A DNA stretch of 35,142 nt, from positions 1 to 35,142 of the forward strand of contig CANRKR010000022.1 in assembly GCA_947631275.1 (NCBI GenBank). The letters are read 5' to 3'. The notes beneath the pieces were generated by a model. That model searched no databases. It was given only the letters and a program-made list of their open reading frames with translations, and was not told the origin of the DNA. Position 1 is the stretch's first letter; each line of letters opens with the position of its first letter. The stretch comes from an uncultured Akkermansia sp. Lineage in GTDB: Bacteria > Verrucomicrobiota > Verrucomicrobiia > Verrucomicrobiales > Akkermansiaceae. Positions 17,508 to 26,845 of the stretch are shown one piece after another. A program made the translations under genes and the position numbers.

Positions 17508-20099
17508 TCAAAACGCCCGTTGCGTCCGCTCCAAAATGAGACGGAATCCGACGGTGGGACTGCGGTAATCTGCCGGTCGGGGGGTGCGGATGCCGGTGGA
17601 GAGTTGTGCCGGACGGAAGGAGGTGTAATCCCCGCCGCGAGTGACGCCGTAGTGGCGGAAGGCGAACCCGGCAGGACCTCCGTATTCATCGCTCACCCAT
17701 TCCTGCACGTTGCCGATGAGATCATGAATCCCCTGCGCATTCGGAGCAAAGGAACCCACGGGAGCCAGAAAAGGAAATTGATCCGAATAATGCTCAATGG
17801 TATATTGCGGAGACACGTAAGGCAGAGCCGAAGTATCGGAAAAATTCCCGGTGCCGGGCGGCGGCGGCCATTGTGTCCCCCATGAAAAATGCGGCAAGAG
17901 GGAGGAACGCGCCCGCTGCCCTCGTTCGTAAGGGGTTGCCCCTTTTTCTTCCTTGATACCGGCGAGGAAGCTCCACTCTTCATCCGTGGGGAGACGGTAC
18001 TCATCCGTGGGGCCGATGATGCCCGACTCCCGCTCCTGAGCCGTCAGCCAGCGGGCAAAGTGCTCGGCATCCGCCCGGGAAACGCCGACCACGGGGTGAT
18101 GCGCCTCCTGGGCGAAATCCGTGGGAGCCGGCATGGGAGCGCCTGTGGTGGCGACGAAGGCATGGTAATCTGCCATGCGCACCTCCGTGACACCGGCGAG
18201 CAGAGTGGGAGAAAGAGGTCGGAAAGCAAGCCCGAGACTGTTCACCCATTCTGTACCGAAAGCCACAGAGTTATTGGCGCGAAGAGAGGCGCTGATGACG
18301 AGATTCTGAGGAGAGATGCCGCTGTAGCGCGCCGTTGCGTAACCGGGCTTCTTGAATTCGATAAAGTACGGAGCCAGGGGAACTCGCACACCCTGCAACG
18401 GCGTCACTCCGATGGGGCGTCCGTTCAGCCATACTGTCGCACCGGACGGTGTCGTATGCAAAGAAATCGGCGTTTTTTGCACCGGGCGTGTCACGAGACG
18501 GTAAGCGCATGTTCCGTCGCGCGCAGTACCTGGTTCCGGCAGTGCGACGAGGGTGTGGTCGTATCCCAGCAGCCCCTGCGCTTCGCACATGCGTGCCAGC
18601 CACAGGATGTAGGCATTGATGCCGGCGGGCGTCGTGCGCACATATTCCCCGGCGGCAGAGTAAGGCAAATCGCTGACGGAGGGGGAATGGCGCAGAAACG
18701 TCTCAAACTGCTGCACGGTGACGGGACTCAGGGCCCGATGCTCCCCACTGCTGGCACGGTAGGTAGAACCCAGGGCATCCTGCCAATCCTTTCCCCGACG
18801 CGGGGGACGGTAGGGCTGCAAATCCCCCCCCAGCGCCAGAAGTCCGTGCTCCGGCGCCGTGGCAGAAATTTTCTTATCGGCATACCCTTCCTTGCGCAGG
18901 ATAAAAGAAAGTTCGGTCCTGGGGCGCACCTCAACCGGTCCGTATGGCGTCTCTTCCACATAGGTGCCATCGGAGGTGTAAATGGAAGCGCCGGCAGGCA
19001 CGGTAGAGATAAAAATAAGACTGTCGCGTTCCTCTTGATTGCGCGTAGCATCCGTGCCGGAGAACCTTGCACGAACCGCCTGAATGAGGCCTTCCCTGAG
19101 AGGAGAACTGATAGACAGCCCCCCCCCAACGCTGGCGGCAAACAGTAAAATCAACGCGAATATCACTATTTTCCGGCGCGAGTGCCGCCCCCCGAGCATC
19201 GTCTGGTGAGAAGGAGCGTACTGCCGCAGCGCATCAAGCTTCTCCGCCAGCACACGAGCGGAAATAATCGTGTCTTTTTGAATCCGGGGTTCGGCAGCAG
19301 CGCAGATGATTTCATTGAACTCCAGCCACCGCTTGCGCGAATCGCCCTCCACCACATCGTCCGGCAGGGATGGAAACTCCAGCCGGTCCTTCCCTGTGCT
19401 CATTTCGTAGAGCACCTTCGCCAGCGCATAGACATCCGCCCGCGGCGTGCCCGGTCCCTCCGGAGGCATATACCCCTCCGTCCCCACAAAAGATGTGTTG
19501 TCGCTCAACGCCACAGACCCCGCATCCGCCAGCTTGGCGCGTCCGTTCACAAAGACGATGTTGGAAGGTTTCACGTCGCGGTGAACCAGCTGTTCACAGC
19601 GCATGCCGTCAAGGGTGTGCGCCAGTTGGCTTCCTACTTCCAATACGTAATCCAATGGCATCGGATTGTGCCCGTAAAGTTCCATATCGCTCTGCAGCGT
19701 GCGTGGCACATAGTTCTCCGGTTCGATATGAATCCCTGTGTAGGCATCGTCCGCCAGCTCCATGACATAGTAGTAATACTCGCGATTCGCCACGACCCCC
19801 TGCCCCACGTGGAGAATGTGCACCACCCCCGGTATTTTTCGCGCCACCGGCTCATAATGCAGGATTCCTTCAAACTCCCGGACATACGTCACCTCATCCT
19901 CATAATCCTCACGCCATACCACCTTCACCGCCCGATACGCCGACGTGAGCGACCGCGCCAGCCACACCTCCCCATATGCCCCCGTCCCTATGAGCCGCAG
20001 TATCTCATGATCCGGCACAACGGGACACAAGCGCTCCTCCGTCCCCTCCGGGCGACGGTTGGCGTTCTTGCCGAAGCTGTCGGATGGTGGAGCTTCCAT
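17508..20099 (-). CDS. Transmembrane Ser/Thr protein kinase with PEGA and FGE/SUMF1-like C-terminal domains
   Basis: 'LIGTGAYGEVWLARS', 'YRAVKVVW', 'LVHRDVKPSNIVFVNGRAKLADAGSVAL', TM 'IVIFALILLFAASVGGGL', PEGA-like 'TVPAGASIYTSDG' and 'TTPSGATVWLNGRPIGVTPLQG', FGE-like 'EYRLPTDEEWSFLAG...DLIGNVQEWVSDEYGG...RGGDYTS...SPTVGFRLILER'. Start set to ATG at 20099. Confidence 0.9.
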   Translation of the reverse strand: MEAPPSDSFGKNANRRPEGTEERLCPVVPDHEILRLIGTGAYGEVWLARSLTSAYRAVKVVWREDYEDEVTYVREFEGILHYEPVARKIPGVVHILHVGQGVVANREYYYYVMELADDAYTGIHIEPENYVPRTLQSDMELYGHNPMPLDYVLEVGSQLAHTLDGMRCEQLVHRDVKPSNIVFVNGRAKLADAGSVALSDNTSFVGTEGYMPPEGPGTPRADVYALAKVLYEMSTGKDRLEFPSLPDDVVEGDSRKRWLEFNEIICAAAEPRIQKDTIISARVLAEKLDALRQYAPSHQTMLGGRHSRRKIVIFALILLFAASVGGGLSISSPLREGLIQAVRARFSGTDATRNQEERDSLIFISTVPAGASIYTSDGTYVEETPYGPVEVRPRTELSFILRKEGYADKKISATAPEHGLLALGGDLQPYRPPRRGKDWQDALGSTYRASSGEHRALSPVTVQQFETFLRHSPSVSDLPYSAAGEYVRTTPAGINAYILWLARMCEAQGLLGYDHTLVALPEPGTARDGTCAYRLVTRPVQKTPISLHTTPSGATVWLNGRPIGVTPLQGVRVPLAPYFIEFKKPGYATARYSGISPQNLVISASLRANNSVAFGTEWVNSLGLAFRPLSPTLLAGVTEVRMADYHAFVATTGAPMPAPTDFAQEAHHPVVGVSRADAEHFARWLTAQERESGIIGPTDEYRLPTDEEWSFLAGIKEEKGATPYERGQRARSSLLPHFSWGTQWPPPPGTGNFSDTSALPYVSPQYTIEHYSDQFPFLAPVGSFAPNAQGIHDLIGNVQEWVSDEYGGPAGFAFRHYGVTRGGDYTSFRPAQLSTGIRTPRPADYRSPTVGFRLILERTQRAF

Positions 20100-20109
20100 A
20101 CACGCAGTG

Positions 20110-20137
20110 ATTATACGCCCTGCCCGCCGCAAAGCAA
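20110..20137 (-). promoter_or_regulatory. Putative promoter of kinase gene: TTGCTT-N16-TATAAT, -10 ends 10 nt before ATG
   Basis: Minus strand TTGCTT (20132-20137), 16-nt spacer, TATAAT (20110-20115), ATG 20099. Confidence 0.5.
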
Positions 20138-20225
20138 TGCGAAATTGCACCCGCCCCGGCTTATGCGGAGCAGATGCAGAAAGGGGCAGAGGTCGCGTAC
20201 CCCCATCATCGCCATGAATTTCGAC

Positions 20226-20254
20226 TTGACTTGGTATGATCTCACCGCTAGCAT
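20226..20254 (+). promoter_or_regulatory. Putative promoter of rmuC: TTGACT-N17-TAGCAT
   Basis: TTGACT 20226-20231, 17-nt spacer, TAGCAT 20249-20254; favours ATG 20274 as start. Confidence 0.4.
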
Positions 20255-20273
20255 GAGCCCCGGAACGACAGCG

Positions 20274-21563
20274 ATGACAACAAACGAGATATGGATCATC
20301 AGCGGAACCGCCCTCGCCGGTTTTGCACTTGCTTTTTTCATCGCGTGGGTTGTGATGCTCTATCGCGCAGCAAAGCTGCGGGCGGAAAATGCGAGATTGC
20401 AGTCAGAAGGAAAATTACTGAATAATCAGCTCACTCAGGTGAGAAATGAGCATGACGCTGAATTGCAACGACTCCGTAATCAATTTATCGAAAATCAAAA
20501 GGAACAACAGCACCGCTGGGAAGCCGACCGCAAAAGTCTGGTCAGCGAATTCAAAAACCTCGCCACAGAGACCCTGCAGGAGCGAAGCCGCCAGCTGAAG
20601 ACCGATAATACGGAAAGCATGGACGCCCTCCTCAAGCCCCTGCATCAGCAGCTCAATGGTCTCTCCATGGCCCTGCAGGAGGCGCAAAAAAATGGTCTGG
20701 AGGGACGCACGCGGCTGGAGGAACGCCTCGTCCAGATGACTCAGAAAACCGACCAGATTAGTAAGGGAGCAAATGAGCTTGCGAATGCTCTGCGCGGCAA
20801 CCACAAATTACAGGGACAATGGGGCGAGATGATTCTTGAAAAAATGCTGGAAAACAGCGGATTGCGCAGAAACGAACATTATCGCCTGCAGGAGGATTTC
20901 AAGGACGACGATACCGGCAAAAAATGGATACCGGACGCCGTCGTCATGTTCCCGCGCAACCGCAGTCTGATCATTGATGCTAAGGTCTCTCTGAATGATT
21001 ACATCGACTATGTGAACGCGCCGAATGAACAGACGCAACAGGAAAAGCTCAAACGACATCTCATCGCAGTGCGGGATCATATCGACCGTCTGGCATCTAA
21101 AAATTATGCAGCGTTGCGGAAGGAAAATGTCGTGGAGGACACCATCGACTACGTGCTCATGTTCATGCCGAACGAAGGGGGCTACATCGCCGCCCTCCAA
21201 GCTGATCCGAATCTGATAAACTACGCCCACAGCAGGAAAATTCTGTTGGTCGGTCCGACCAGCCTGAGCATGGCGCTCGCGCTCGCCCAGCATCTCTGGC
21301 TGAATGAAACTCAACTCAAAAACGCCTCTGATGTTTTTTCGCAGGCCAGAAAGCTATACGATGCTTTTGGCTCTTACTACAAAACATTTACAAAAATACA
21401 ATCCAAGATACTTGAGCTCCAGAATACCTACAATGAAGCCGAGAAAAAATGGAGCGCCCCACGCAGTGGAATTGAATACCACTACCGCAAACTCGGCAGC
21501 ATGGGCATCGATCTCAAAATGAGCCTGGGAGAGCCGAATGCCGAAGAACTCCGGGACGAATGA
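20274..21563 (+). CDS. rmuC: DNA recombination protein RmuC
   Basis: N-terminal TM 'IWIISGTALAGFALAFFIAWVVMLY', coiled coil, 'GNHKLQGQWGEMILEKMLENSGL', 'PDAVVMFPRNRSLIIDAKVSLNDYIDYV', 'FMPNEGGYIAALQADPNL', 'ILLVGPTSLSMALALAQHLW'. ORF-track start 19182 is antisense to the kinase and not real. Confidence 0.95.
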   Translation: MTTNEIWIISGTALAGFALAFFIAWVVMLYRAAKLRAENARLQSEGKLLNNQLTQVRNEHDAELQRLRNQFIENQKEQQHRWEADRKSLVSEFKNLATETLQERSRQLKTDNTESMDALLKPLHQQLNGLSMALQEAQKNGLEGRTRLEERLVQMTQKTDQISKGANELANALRGNHKLQGQWGEMILEKMLENSGLRRNEHYRLQEDFKDDDTGKKWIPDAVVMFPRNRSLIIDAKVSLNDYIDYVNAPNEQTQQEKLKRHLIAVRDHIDRLASKNYAALRKENVVEDTIDYVLMFMPNEGGYIAALQADPNLINYAHSRKILLVGPTSLSMALALAQHLWLNETQLKNASDVFSQARKLYDAFGSYYKTFTKIQSKILELQNTYNEAEKKWSAPRSGIEYHYRKLGSMGIDLKMSLGEPNAEELRDE

Positions 21564-21688
21564 GAAATCCTGAGGGCTGATCGTGGGGCGCATGCCTCCC
21601 GGAGAGATCGTTTCAAGTGCATGCAGATTTTTGCAGCCGCTCTGCCGTGCCGTTGCCGGGGCTTGTCCGCTCTATCCGTGCGTTTTGC

Positions 21689-21717
21689 TTGCCAAAGGGG
21701 AAGGTGTATGGTAGCAT
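21689..21717 (+). promoter_or_regulatory. Putative promoter of RNase D-like gene: TTGCCA-N17-TAGCAT, -10 ends 10 nt before ATG
   Basis: TTGCCA 21689-21694, 17-nt spacer, TAGCAT 21712-21717, ATG 21728. Confidence 0.4.
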
Positions 21718-21727
21718 GTGCGCCTGC

Positions 21728-22810
21728 ATGATTACGGACGGTGAAGCTCTGAAAGTGTGGGCTGTGCGTGCGAATGCACAGCCCCCCGGACGTGTCGTGC
21801 TGGATTTGGAAGCGGACAGCCTGCATTGCTACCGGGAGCGGTTGTGCCTGATTCAATATGCTGATGAGCAAGGCGATGAAATCATTGACCCTTTGCTGAT
21901 TGAGGAAATGACGCCCTTCAGAGACTGGCTGACCGGGGCGCAGGTGTGGATGCATGGAGCGGATTACGATATGTCCCTTCTGTTAAAAACCTTCGGCACT
22001 CTGCCGAATTTGATTTTGGACACGGAGGTAGCGGCACGGCTGCTGGGGTATGAGCGATTCGGACTGGCTGCGCTGATGGAGCAATTTTACGGCATCGTGC
22101 TGAGCAAGAAGAATCAGAAAGCCAACTGGGCAGTGCGTCCCATACCGGTTGAAATGCAGGAATATGCCCGGGGAGATGTGACCTGCATGCTGAAATTGGC
22201 AGACCGCCTTGTGAGGCAATTGCGTGAAAAAAAACGCTACGAGTGGTTCCTCGAAAGTTGTCGCTATAACATGAAGCACGCCCGACAGCGCCACAGCGAG
22301 CAACGCAAGGAGGACTGGCGCATCAAAGGCTGTGGAAAGCTGGAGCGCCGGGGTCTGGCAGCCCTGCGCGCCCTCTACAACTGGCGCTCTGCCGAGGCAA
22401 AGAGGTTGGACTGCCCGCCCTTCCACGTGTGCCACAACGAAGCCCTGCTGCGCTGGAGCGTGCAGTTGGAAGCGTTCGGAACAGCAATGCCCCTGTCGTA
22501 CTGGTCGGGTCCGCGTTGTACGCGCTTTCGCCTCGCCGTTCGCAATTTTCAACTGCTGGACGAGGAGGAGTACCCAATCATCAGAAAGAGCAGCTCCACT
22601 CACGATGCGAACTACAATGAAACTCAGCTTGAGCATTGGAAGCAGCGGAGGGATGCTCTCGCGCAGCATCTCGGGATTGAGCCGAGCTTGCTCGCCACGC
22701 GGGGGCAGTTGGAATGTCTCGCAGCCGGAGCGCGGAAAGCCGCGGATCTCATGAATTGGCAGCGGAATCTGCTGCTGGGTGAAACGCCCCTTCCCCGCCA
22801 TGCCAGATAA
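21728..22810 (+). CDS. rnd: RNase D-like 3'-5' exonuclease
   Basis: 'VVLDLEADSLHCYRERLCLIQYAD', 'VWMHGADYDMSLLLKTFGTLPNLILDTEVAARLLGYERFGLAAL', 'EMQEYARGDVTCMLKLADRL'. ORF-track start 21617 likely overextended. Confidence 0.88.
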   Translation: MITDGEALKVWAVRANAQPPGRVVLDLEADSLHCYRERLCLIQYADEQGDEIIDPLLIEEMTPFRDWLTGAQVWMHGADYDMSLLLKTFGTLPNLILDTEVAARLLGYERFGLAALMEQFYGIVLSKKNQKANWAVRPIPVEMQEYARGDVTCMLKLADRLVRQLREKKRYEWFLESCRYNMKHARQRHSEQRKEDWRIKGCGKLERRGLAALRALYNWRSAEAKRLDCPPFHVCHNEALLRWSVQLEAFGTAMPLSYWSGPRCTRFRLAVRNFQLLDEEEYPIIRKSSSTHDANYNETQLEHWKQRRDALAQHLGIEPSLLATRGQLECLAAGARKAADLMNWQRNLLLGETPLPRHAR

Positions 22811-24197
22811 ACGCCACACGCATCGTTTGCGGCTTGGTCGGGAAGAACTCGCTCGCATTCTCTCGCTGATGATTCCGCTCTATCTCGCCAACCTCATGAG
22901 CATGGGAATGGGGGTGATCGATACCGTCGTGGCGGGGCGCGCCGGCACGCAGGATCTCGCCGCGGTGGCTCTCGGCTGCTCGGTGACCGCCCCCATCATG
23001 GTCTCCGTCGGCGCCATCCTCAGCATCCTGGGGCCCATGGTATCCCGCCTGCTGGGGGAGGGACGTGAAAGCCGCGTGGGCTTGCTGCTGAACCGCGCCC
23101 TGTTTCTCAGCGTATTGCTGATGTTTGTCGAACTTGGTTTGCTCTACGGCGGCAGATGCATTTTCCCGCTCATTACCAACTCGCCGAAACTCGCCGCTGG
23201 GGCGGCCGAATACGTGTATTACCTCATGTACGCCGTACCGGCAAGCTTGGTTATGCGCGTGGTTCAGGGCTGCTGGGAGGGCTACTCGCGAACTCGCCCC
23301 GCGATGGTGGTATGCCTTCTGGGTCTGGTGCTGAATGTCCCCCTGAACTATGCCTGCGTGTTCGGTCAGTGGGGATTCCCGACGCTGGGAGGCCCCGGCT
23401 GCGGGCTGGCGACGACGATTGTGCATTGGCTCATGTGTATTGTGCTGTTAGGATTATTGATGCTCAGTCGGCAACACCGTCGTCCGGCGCAGCAGATGCT
23501 CGCCCTGCCGCGCCGCTGCACCCACCCGCTGATGCGGCGTATCCTGTGGCTCGGGTTGCCGCTGAGTGTGGCTTCTCTCTGCGAAATGAGCTATTTCTGT
23601 GTGGTGACGTTGGTCATAGCGCCACTCGGGGAGCAAATGGTGAGTGCCCAGCAGATCGCCATCAATATATCAGGGGTGGTCTTCATGTTCCCGCTCAGCT
23701 TGAGTGTGGCGGTCTCCATCCGCTCCTCCTTCCTTATCGGCGCGCGGCGTCGGCACGCCTTTCGCGCTATGGTGCGCAGCGTGTTGAAGTTCATGTACGC
23801 TACGGTGGCAATCTTCATGCTCGGCATGATTTCCTGCGCCCGCGCCATCACCTCTCTCTACACGACAGATCCCCTCGTGGCATCCACTGCATCCGGTCTC
23901 ATCATCCTCTGCGCACTCTATCAATTTTCAGATGCCACACAGGCGCTCATGGCCGGCCTGTTGCGCGGCTGCCACGACACATCCATCATCACCTGGGCCA
24001 ATATCTTTTGTTACTGGCTGCTCGGCTTCCCCCTCTCCGTCCTTCTCATCCGGACGGATTGGCTCTTACCCGCCATGGGTCCGGCCGGCGCCTGGTGGAG
24101 CTTCATCATTTCTCTCTCGGTTGTAGCGTTTATTCTCTACCGCCGCTTTTGCTCCACCTCACGCGCTGTATTTGCCGGGCGTCACAGCAGGGTCTGA
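22800..24197 (+). CDS. MATE-family efflux transporter
   Basis: 'MIPLYLANLMSMGMGVIDTVVAGRAGTQDLAAVALG', 'PTLGGPGCGLATTI', 'QQIAINISGVVFMFPLSLSVAVSIR'. ATG at 22800 overlaps the upstream stop by 11 nt. Confidence 0.93.
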   Translation: MPDKRHTHRLRLGREELARILSLMIPLYLANLMSMGMGVIDTVVAGRAGTQDLAAVALGCSVTAPIMVSVGAILSILGPMVSRLLGEGRESRVGLLLNRALFLSVLLMFVELGLLYGGRCIFPLITNSPKLAAGAAEYVYYLMYAVPASLVMRVVQGCWEGYSRTRPAMVVCLLGLVLNVPLNYACVFGQWGFPTLGGPGCGLATTIVHWLMCIVLLGLLMLSRQHRRPAQQMLALPRRCTHPLMRRILWLGLPLSVASLCEMSYFCVVTLVIAPLGEQMVSAQQIAINISGVVFMFPLSLSVAVSIRSSFLIGARRRHAFRAMVRSVLKFMYATVAIFMLGMISCARAITSLYTTDPLVASTASGLIILCALYQFSDATQALMAGLLRGCHDTSIITWANIFCYWLLGFPLSVLLIRTDWLLPAMGPAGAWWSFIISLSVVAFILYRRFCSTSRAVFAGRHSRV

Positions 24198-24207
24198 TCG
24201 TGCTCTT

Positions 24208-24229
24208 CCGGAGTCCTAGCGGACTCCGG
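24208..24229 (+). terminator. Strong hairpin CCGGAGTCC-TAGC-GGACTCCGG after MATE gene (possible terminator without T-tract)
   Basis: 9-bp perfect stem, 4-nt loop, 11 nt after the MATE stop; not followed by a T run. Confidence 0.4.
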
Positions 24230-24421
24230 GCGTTGTTATCGCCTTGGCATCCCGGTGGATGAGCGGAGGCAAGCGTGACGCTGGTTTCGGATGTTTTGAC
24301 CGAGTGTCCGCCACGTGAGCCTCATAATTTCACGGCGACTCAAATCTCCTTTTCTGATGCGTTTTGTCCTGCAATAGCCTTGCCCCGTTTGCGGCGGTGT
24401 GTTAGAGTGAGGCTGAGCAAT

Positions 24422-26581
24422 ATGACGGAGGAAGAGCAGAAAAGAGTGGAGCAGGCGCTGCGCGAGCGCTTCGGATACAATGCGCTGCGCCCGGGACAGG
24501 ATACGGTGGTGGCGGCAGTGCTGGATGGAAAGGATACGCTGGCAATCATGCCGACGGGTGGGGGAAAATCCCTTTGCTACCAGCTGCCGGCTCTGTGTCT
24601 GGAAGGTCTTACGGTGGTTGTCTCTCCCCTCATTGCCCTGATGAAGGATCAGGTGGATGGTCTGCAGACGAAAGGAATTGAGGCAGGAGCCGTCAATTCA
24701 GCGCAAGGGGTGGAGGAGTATCGTCGTGTGATGCAGCAACTTCGCGACGGCTCATTGAAAATTCTCTACGTTGCTCCGGAACGCTTTGCCCAGGACGGCT
24801 TCATGCGGCAGCTTGCGGAAAGTCGTGTCGCCCTCCTCGCGGTGGATGAAGCCCACTGCCTCAGCCAGTGGGGACACGATTTCCGACCCGAGTATCTGCG
24901 GCTGGGTCGTGTACGCGAACGGCTGGGCAATCCTCCTGTCATCGCCCTCACTGCCACGGCCACCGAAATGGTGCGGGAAGACATCATCGCCGCCCTGCAG
25001 ATGAAGGATCCGGCGGTGATTGTGAGCGGCTTTGCCCGTCCGAATCTGCGTTTCCGTATCTTCCCCTGCGAGGGAAAACGCGAGAAGTTAACGCGCATCC
25101 GCCGCACCGTCGACGAATGGAAGAAGGGCATCATCTACTGCTCCACCCGCAAGAATGTCATGAACGTCTACACAGAACTCAAGGAGATGGGCGTCCATGC
25201 CGTGGCTTATCACGCGGGAATGACCGATGAGGAACGCGAGTTCTCGCAAAATGCTTTCATCTCCGGTCAGGTGGACATTGTCGTGGCAACCAATGCCTTC
25301 GGCATGGGTATCGACCGGCCGGATGTCCGCTTTGTCATTCATTATGAGATCCCCGGGAGCGTGGAGGCGTACTACCAGGAAGCCGGGCGAGCAGGGAGAG
25401 ATGGAGAGGAAGCATGCTGCGACCTTCTGTTCAACCACGCGGATCTCAAAACCCAGGAATTTTTCTATGAGGGAAGCAACCCTCCTCTTTCGCTCATTCG
25501 GTCGCTCTACAACCTGCTGGTGCTGCTCTGCGGGAGTTCGCCGAGTGGGGAAGTGCAGCTGAGCGTAGATGAAATGGCGGCTCACCTGGGGCGGGACGTC
25601 AACCCCATGGGGGTGGGGACGGGGCTCTCGATATTGATGCATGCCGGGGCAATCAGCCGCTTTGATGTGCCGGGAAATAGAACAAAAAGCACCAGGGTTT
25701 TAAACGCAAACTTACCTTTTGCTGCTCTCGAAATTGACACCGCTGTCCTGAACGAGAAAGCCGCGCGCGACCACCGAAAAATCGAATCCATCACGCGCTA
25801 TGCCTACAGCCATGGTTGCCGTCAAAAATGGATCCTCGACTACTTTGGCGAAACCGGCAGCAAACCCTGCGGACACTGCGATGCCTGCCTCGCGGCCCCG
25901 CCGGAAGATGCCCACGAACTCTCCGCCGCCGCTCTGAACACCCTGCGCAAGGCTCTTTCCGGCGTTGCTCGGGCGAGCGGACGCAATCCGGATGGCACAC
26001 GGCGACCAATTTACGGACGCAGTAAGATTATGGATATGCTGCGCGGTGCAAAGAAAGCCACACTGAACGACCATCTGCGGGGACTCTCCACCTACGGCAT
26101 TCTCGCAAGCCTGACGGAACAGAGAATGCGCGCACTCTTCCGTGCCATGCAGGATGTCGGTCTCGTGGAAAGCAGTGGCGGGGACATGCCCCTCCTCACC
26201 CTCACCGATCTCGGGGACCGCGTGATGAAAGGCAAGGAGGAAAAAATCCGCATGTCCACCCGCGGCTGGGCAGATGCTGAAAAGCCCACCGCTGCCCCAC
26301 GACTCAACGGGCTCTCCCACCCCCTCTCCGCCATCCTCTCCGCCAGACGAGAGCAAACCATTCTCTATCAGGAACTTGCCGCCACCCGCATGGAACTTTC
26401 TCGGCAATTCCATCTGCCCCCCTACCGTATCGCTTCCAATGCCTCCCTTCATGCCCTCGCCTCCCTGCGTCCCACCACTATTCAGGGCGGCATGCGCATC
26501 AAGGGCTTCGGTCCGTGGAGCTGTGAGCATGTCCTGCCCGCCTTCATTGCCGTCATTCAAGCGCACTGCGAAGACGAATGA
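24422..26581 (+). CDS. recQ: ATP-dependent DNA helicase RecQ
   Basis: 'FGYNALRPGQDTVVAAVLDGKDTLAIMPTGGGKSLCYQLPAL', 'VDEAHCLSQWGHDFRPEY', 'ALTATAT', 'FGMGIDRPDVRFVIHYEIPGSVEAYYQEAGRAGRDG', RQC Cys cluster, HRDC-like end. Start set to ATG 24422. Confidence 0.97.
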   Translation: MTEEEQKRVEQALRERFGYNALRPGQDTVVAAVLDGKDTLAIMPTGGGKSLCYQLPALCLEGLTVVVSPLIALMKDQVDGLQTKGIEAGAVNSAQGVEEYRRVMQQLRDGSLKILYVAPERFAQDGFMRQLAESRVALLAVDEAHCLSQWGHDFRPEYLRLGRVRERLGNPPVIALTATATEMVREDIIAALQMKDPAVIVSGFARPNLRFRIFPCEGKREKLTRIRRTVDEWKKGIIYCSTRKNVMNVYTELKEMGVHAVAYHAGMTDEEREFSQNAFISGQVDIVVATNAFGMGIDRPDVRFVIHYEIPGSVEAYYQEAGRAGRDGEEACCDLLFNHADLKTQEFFYEGSNPPLSLIRSLYNLLVLLCGSSPSGEVQLSVDEMAAHLGRDVNPMGVGTGLSILMHAGAISRFDVPGNRTKSTRVLNANLPFAALEIDTAVLNEKAARDHRKIESITRYAYSHGCRQKWILDYFGETGSKPCGHCDACLAAPPEDAHELSAAALNTLRKALSGVARASGRNPDGTRRPIYGRSKIMDMLRGAKKATLNDHLRGLSTYGILASLTEQRMRALFRAMQDVGLVESSGGDMPLLTLTDLGDRVMKGKEEKIRMSTRGWADAEKPTAAPRLNGLSHPLSAILSARREQTILYQELAATRMELSRQFHLPPYRIASNASLHALASLRPTTIQGGMRIKGFGPWSCEHVLPAFIAVIQAHCEDE

Positions 26582-26833
26582 CCTCGCCTCCTCCGCCCAC
26601 CACCTCGCGCGCCGCAGTCAAAGTATTCCCGATAGAGAATAGAATCATGATGGGCTGAGAGACAGGGGCAATCTGATAAGTTAAGGATCTGTCTCAAACA
26701 GTCTTCTTTTCCTTAGACGCAGATTTGTTCGTTTGAAATTGTTCCCGCCTCTTTTACGCACCTCACTCGCATACCGACGCGGCTGAATCGGTGCAAAGTG
26801 CGTCATACCGCCTCTCAATCGGCAAAATGGGTA

Positions 26834-26839
26834 TATAAT
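26834..26839 (+). promoter_or_regulatory. Perfect -10-like TATAAT ending 6 nt before ATG of ADP-ribosylglycohydrolase
   Basis: GTATATAATCCGTTT-ATG; no convincing -35 seen. Confidence 0.4.
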
Positions 26840-26845
26840 CCGTTT

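Noticed and set aside
17889-20273. + strand ORF 17889-19148 and the 5' part of ORF 19182-21563
   Set aside because: Antisense to the kinase gene. The second merges by chance in frame with rmuC, whose real start is near 20274.
25712-26566. Minus-strand ORF of 284 aa opposite recQ
   Set aside because: Antisense shadow of recQ with no recognisable domain.
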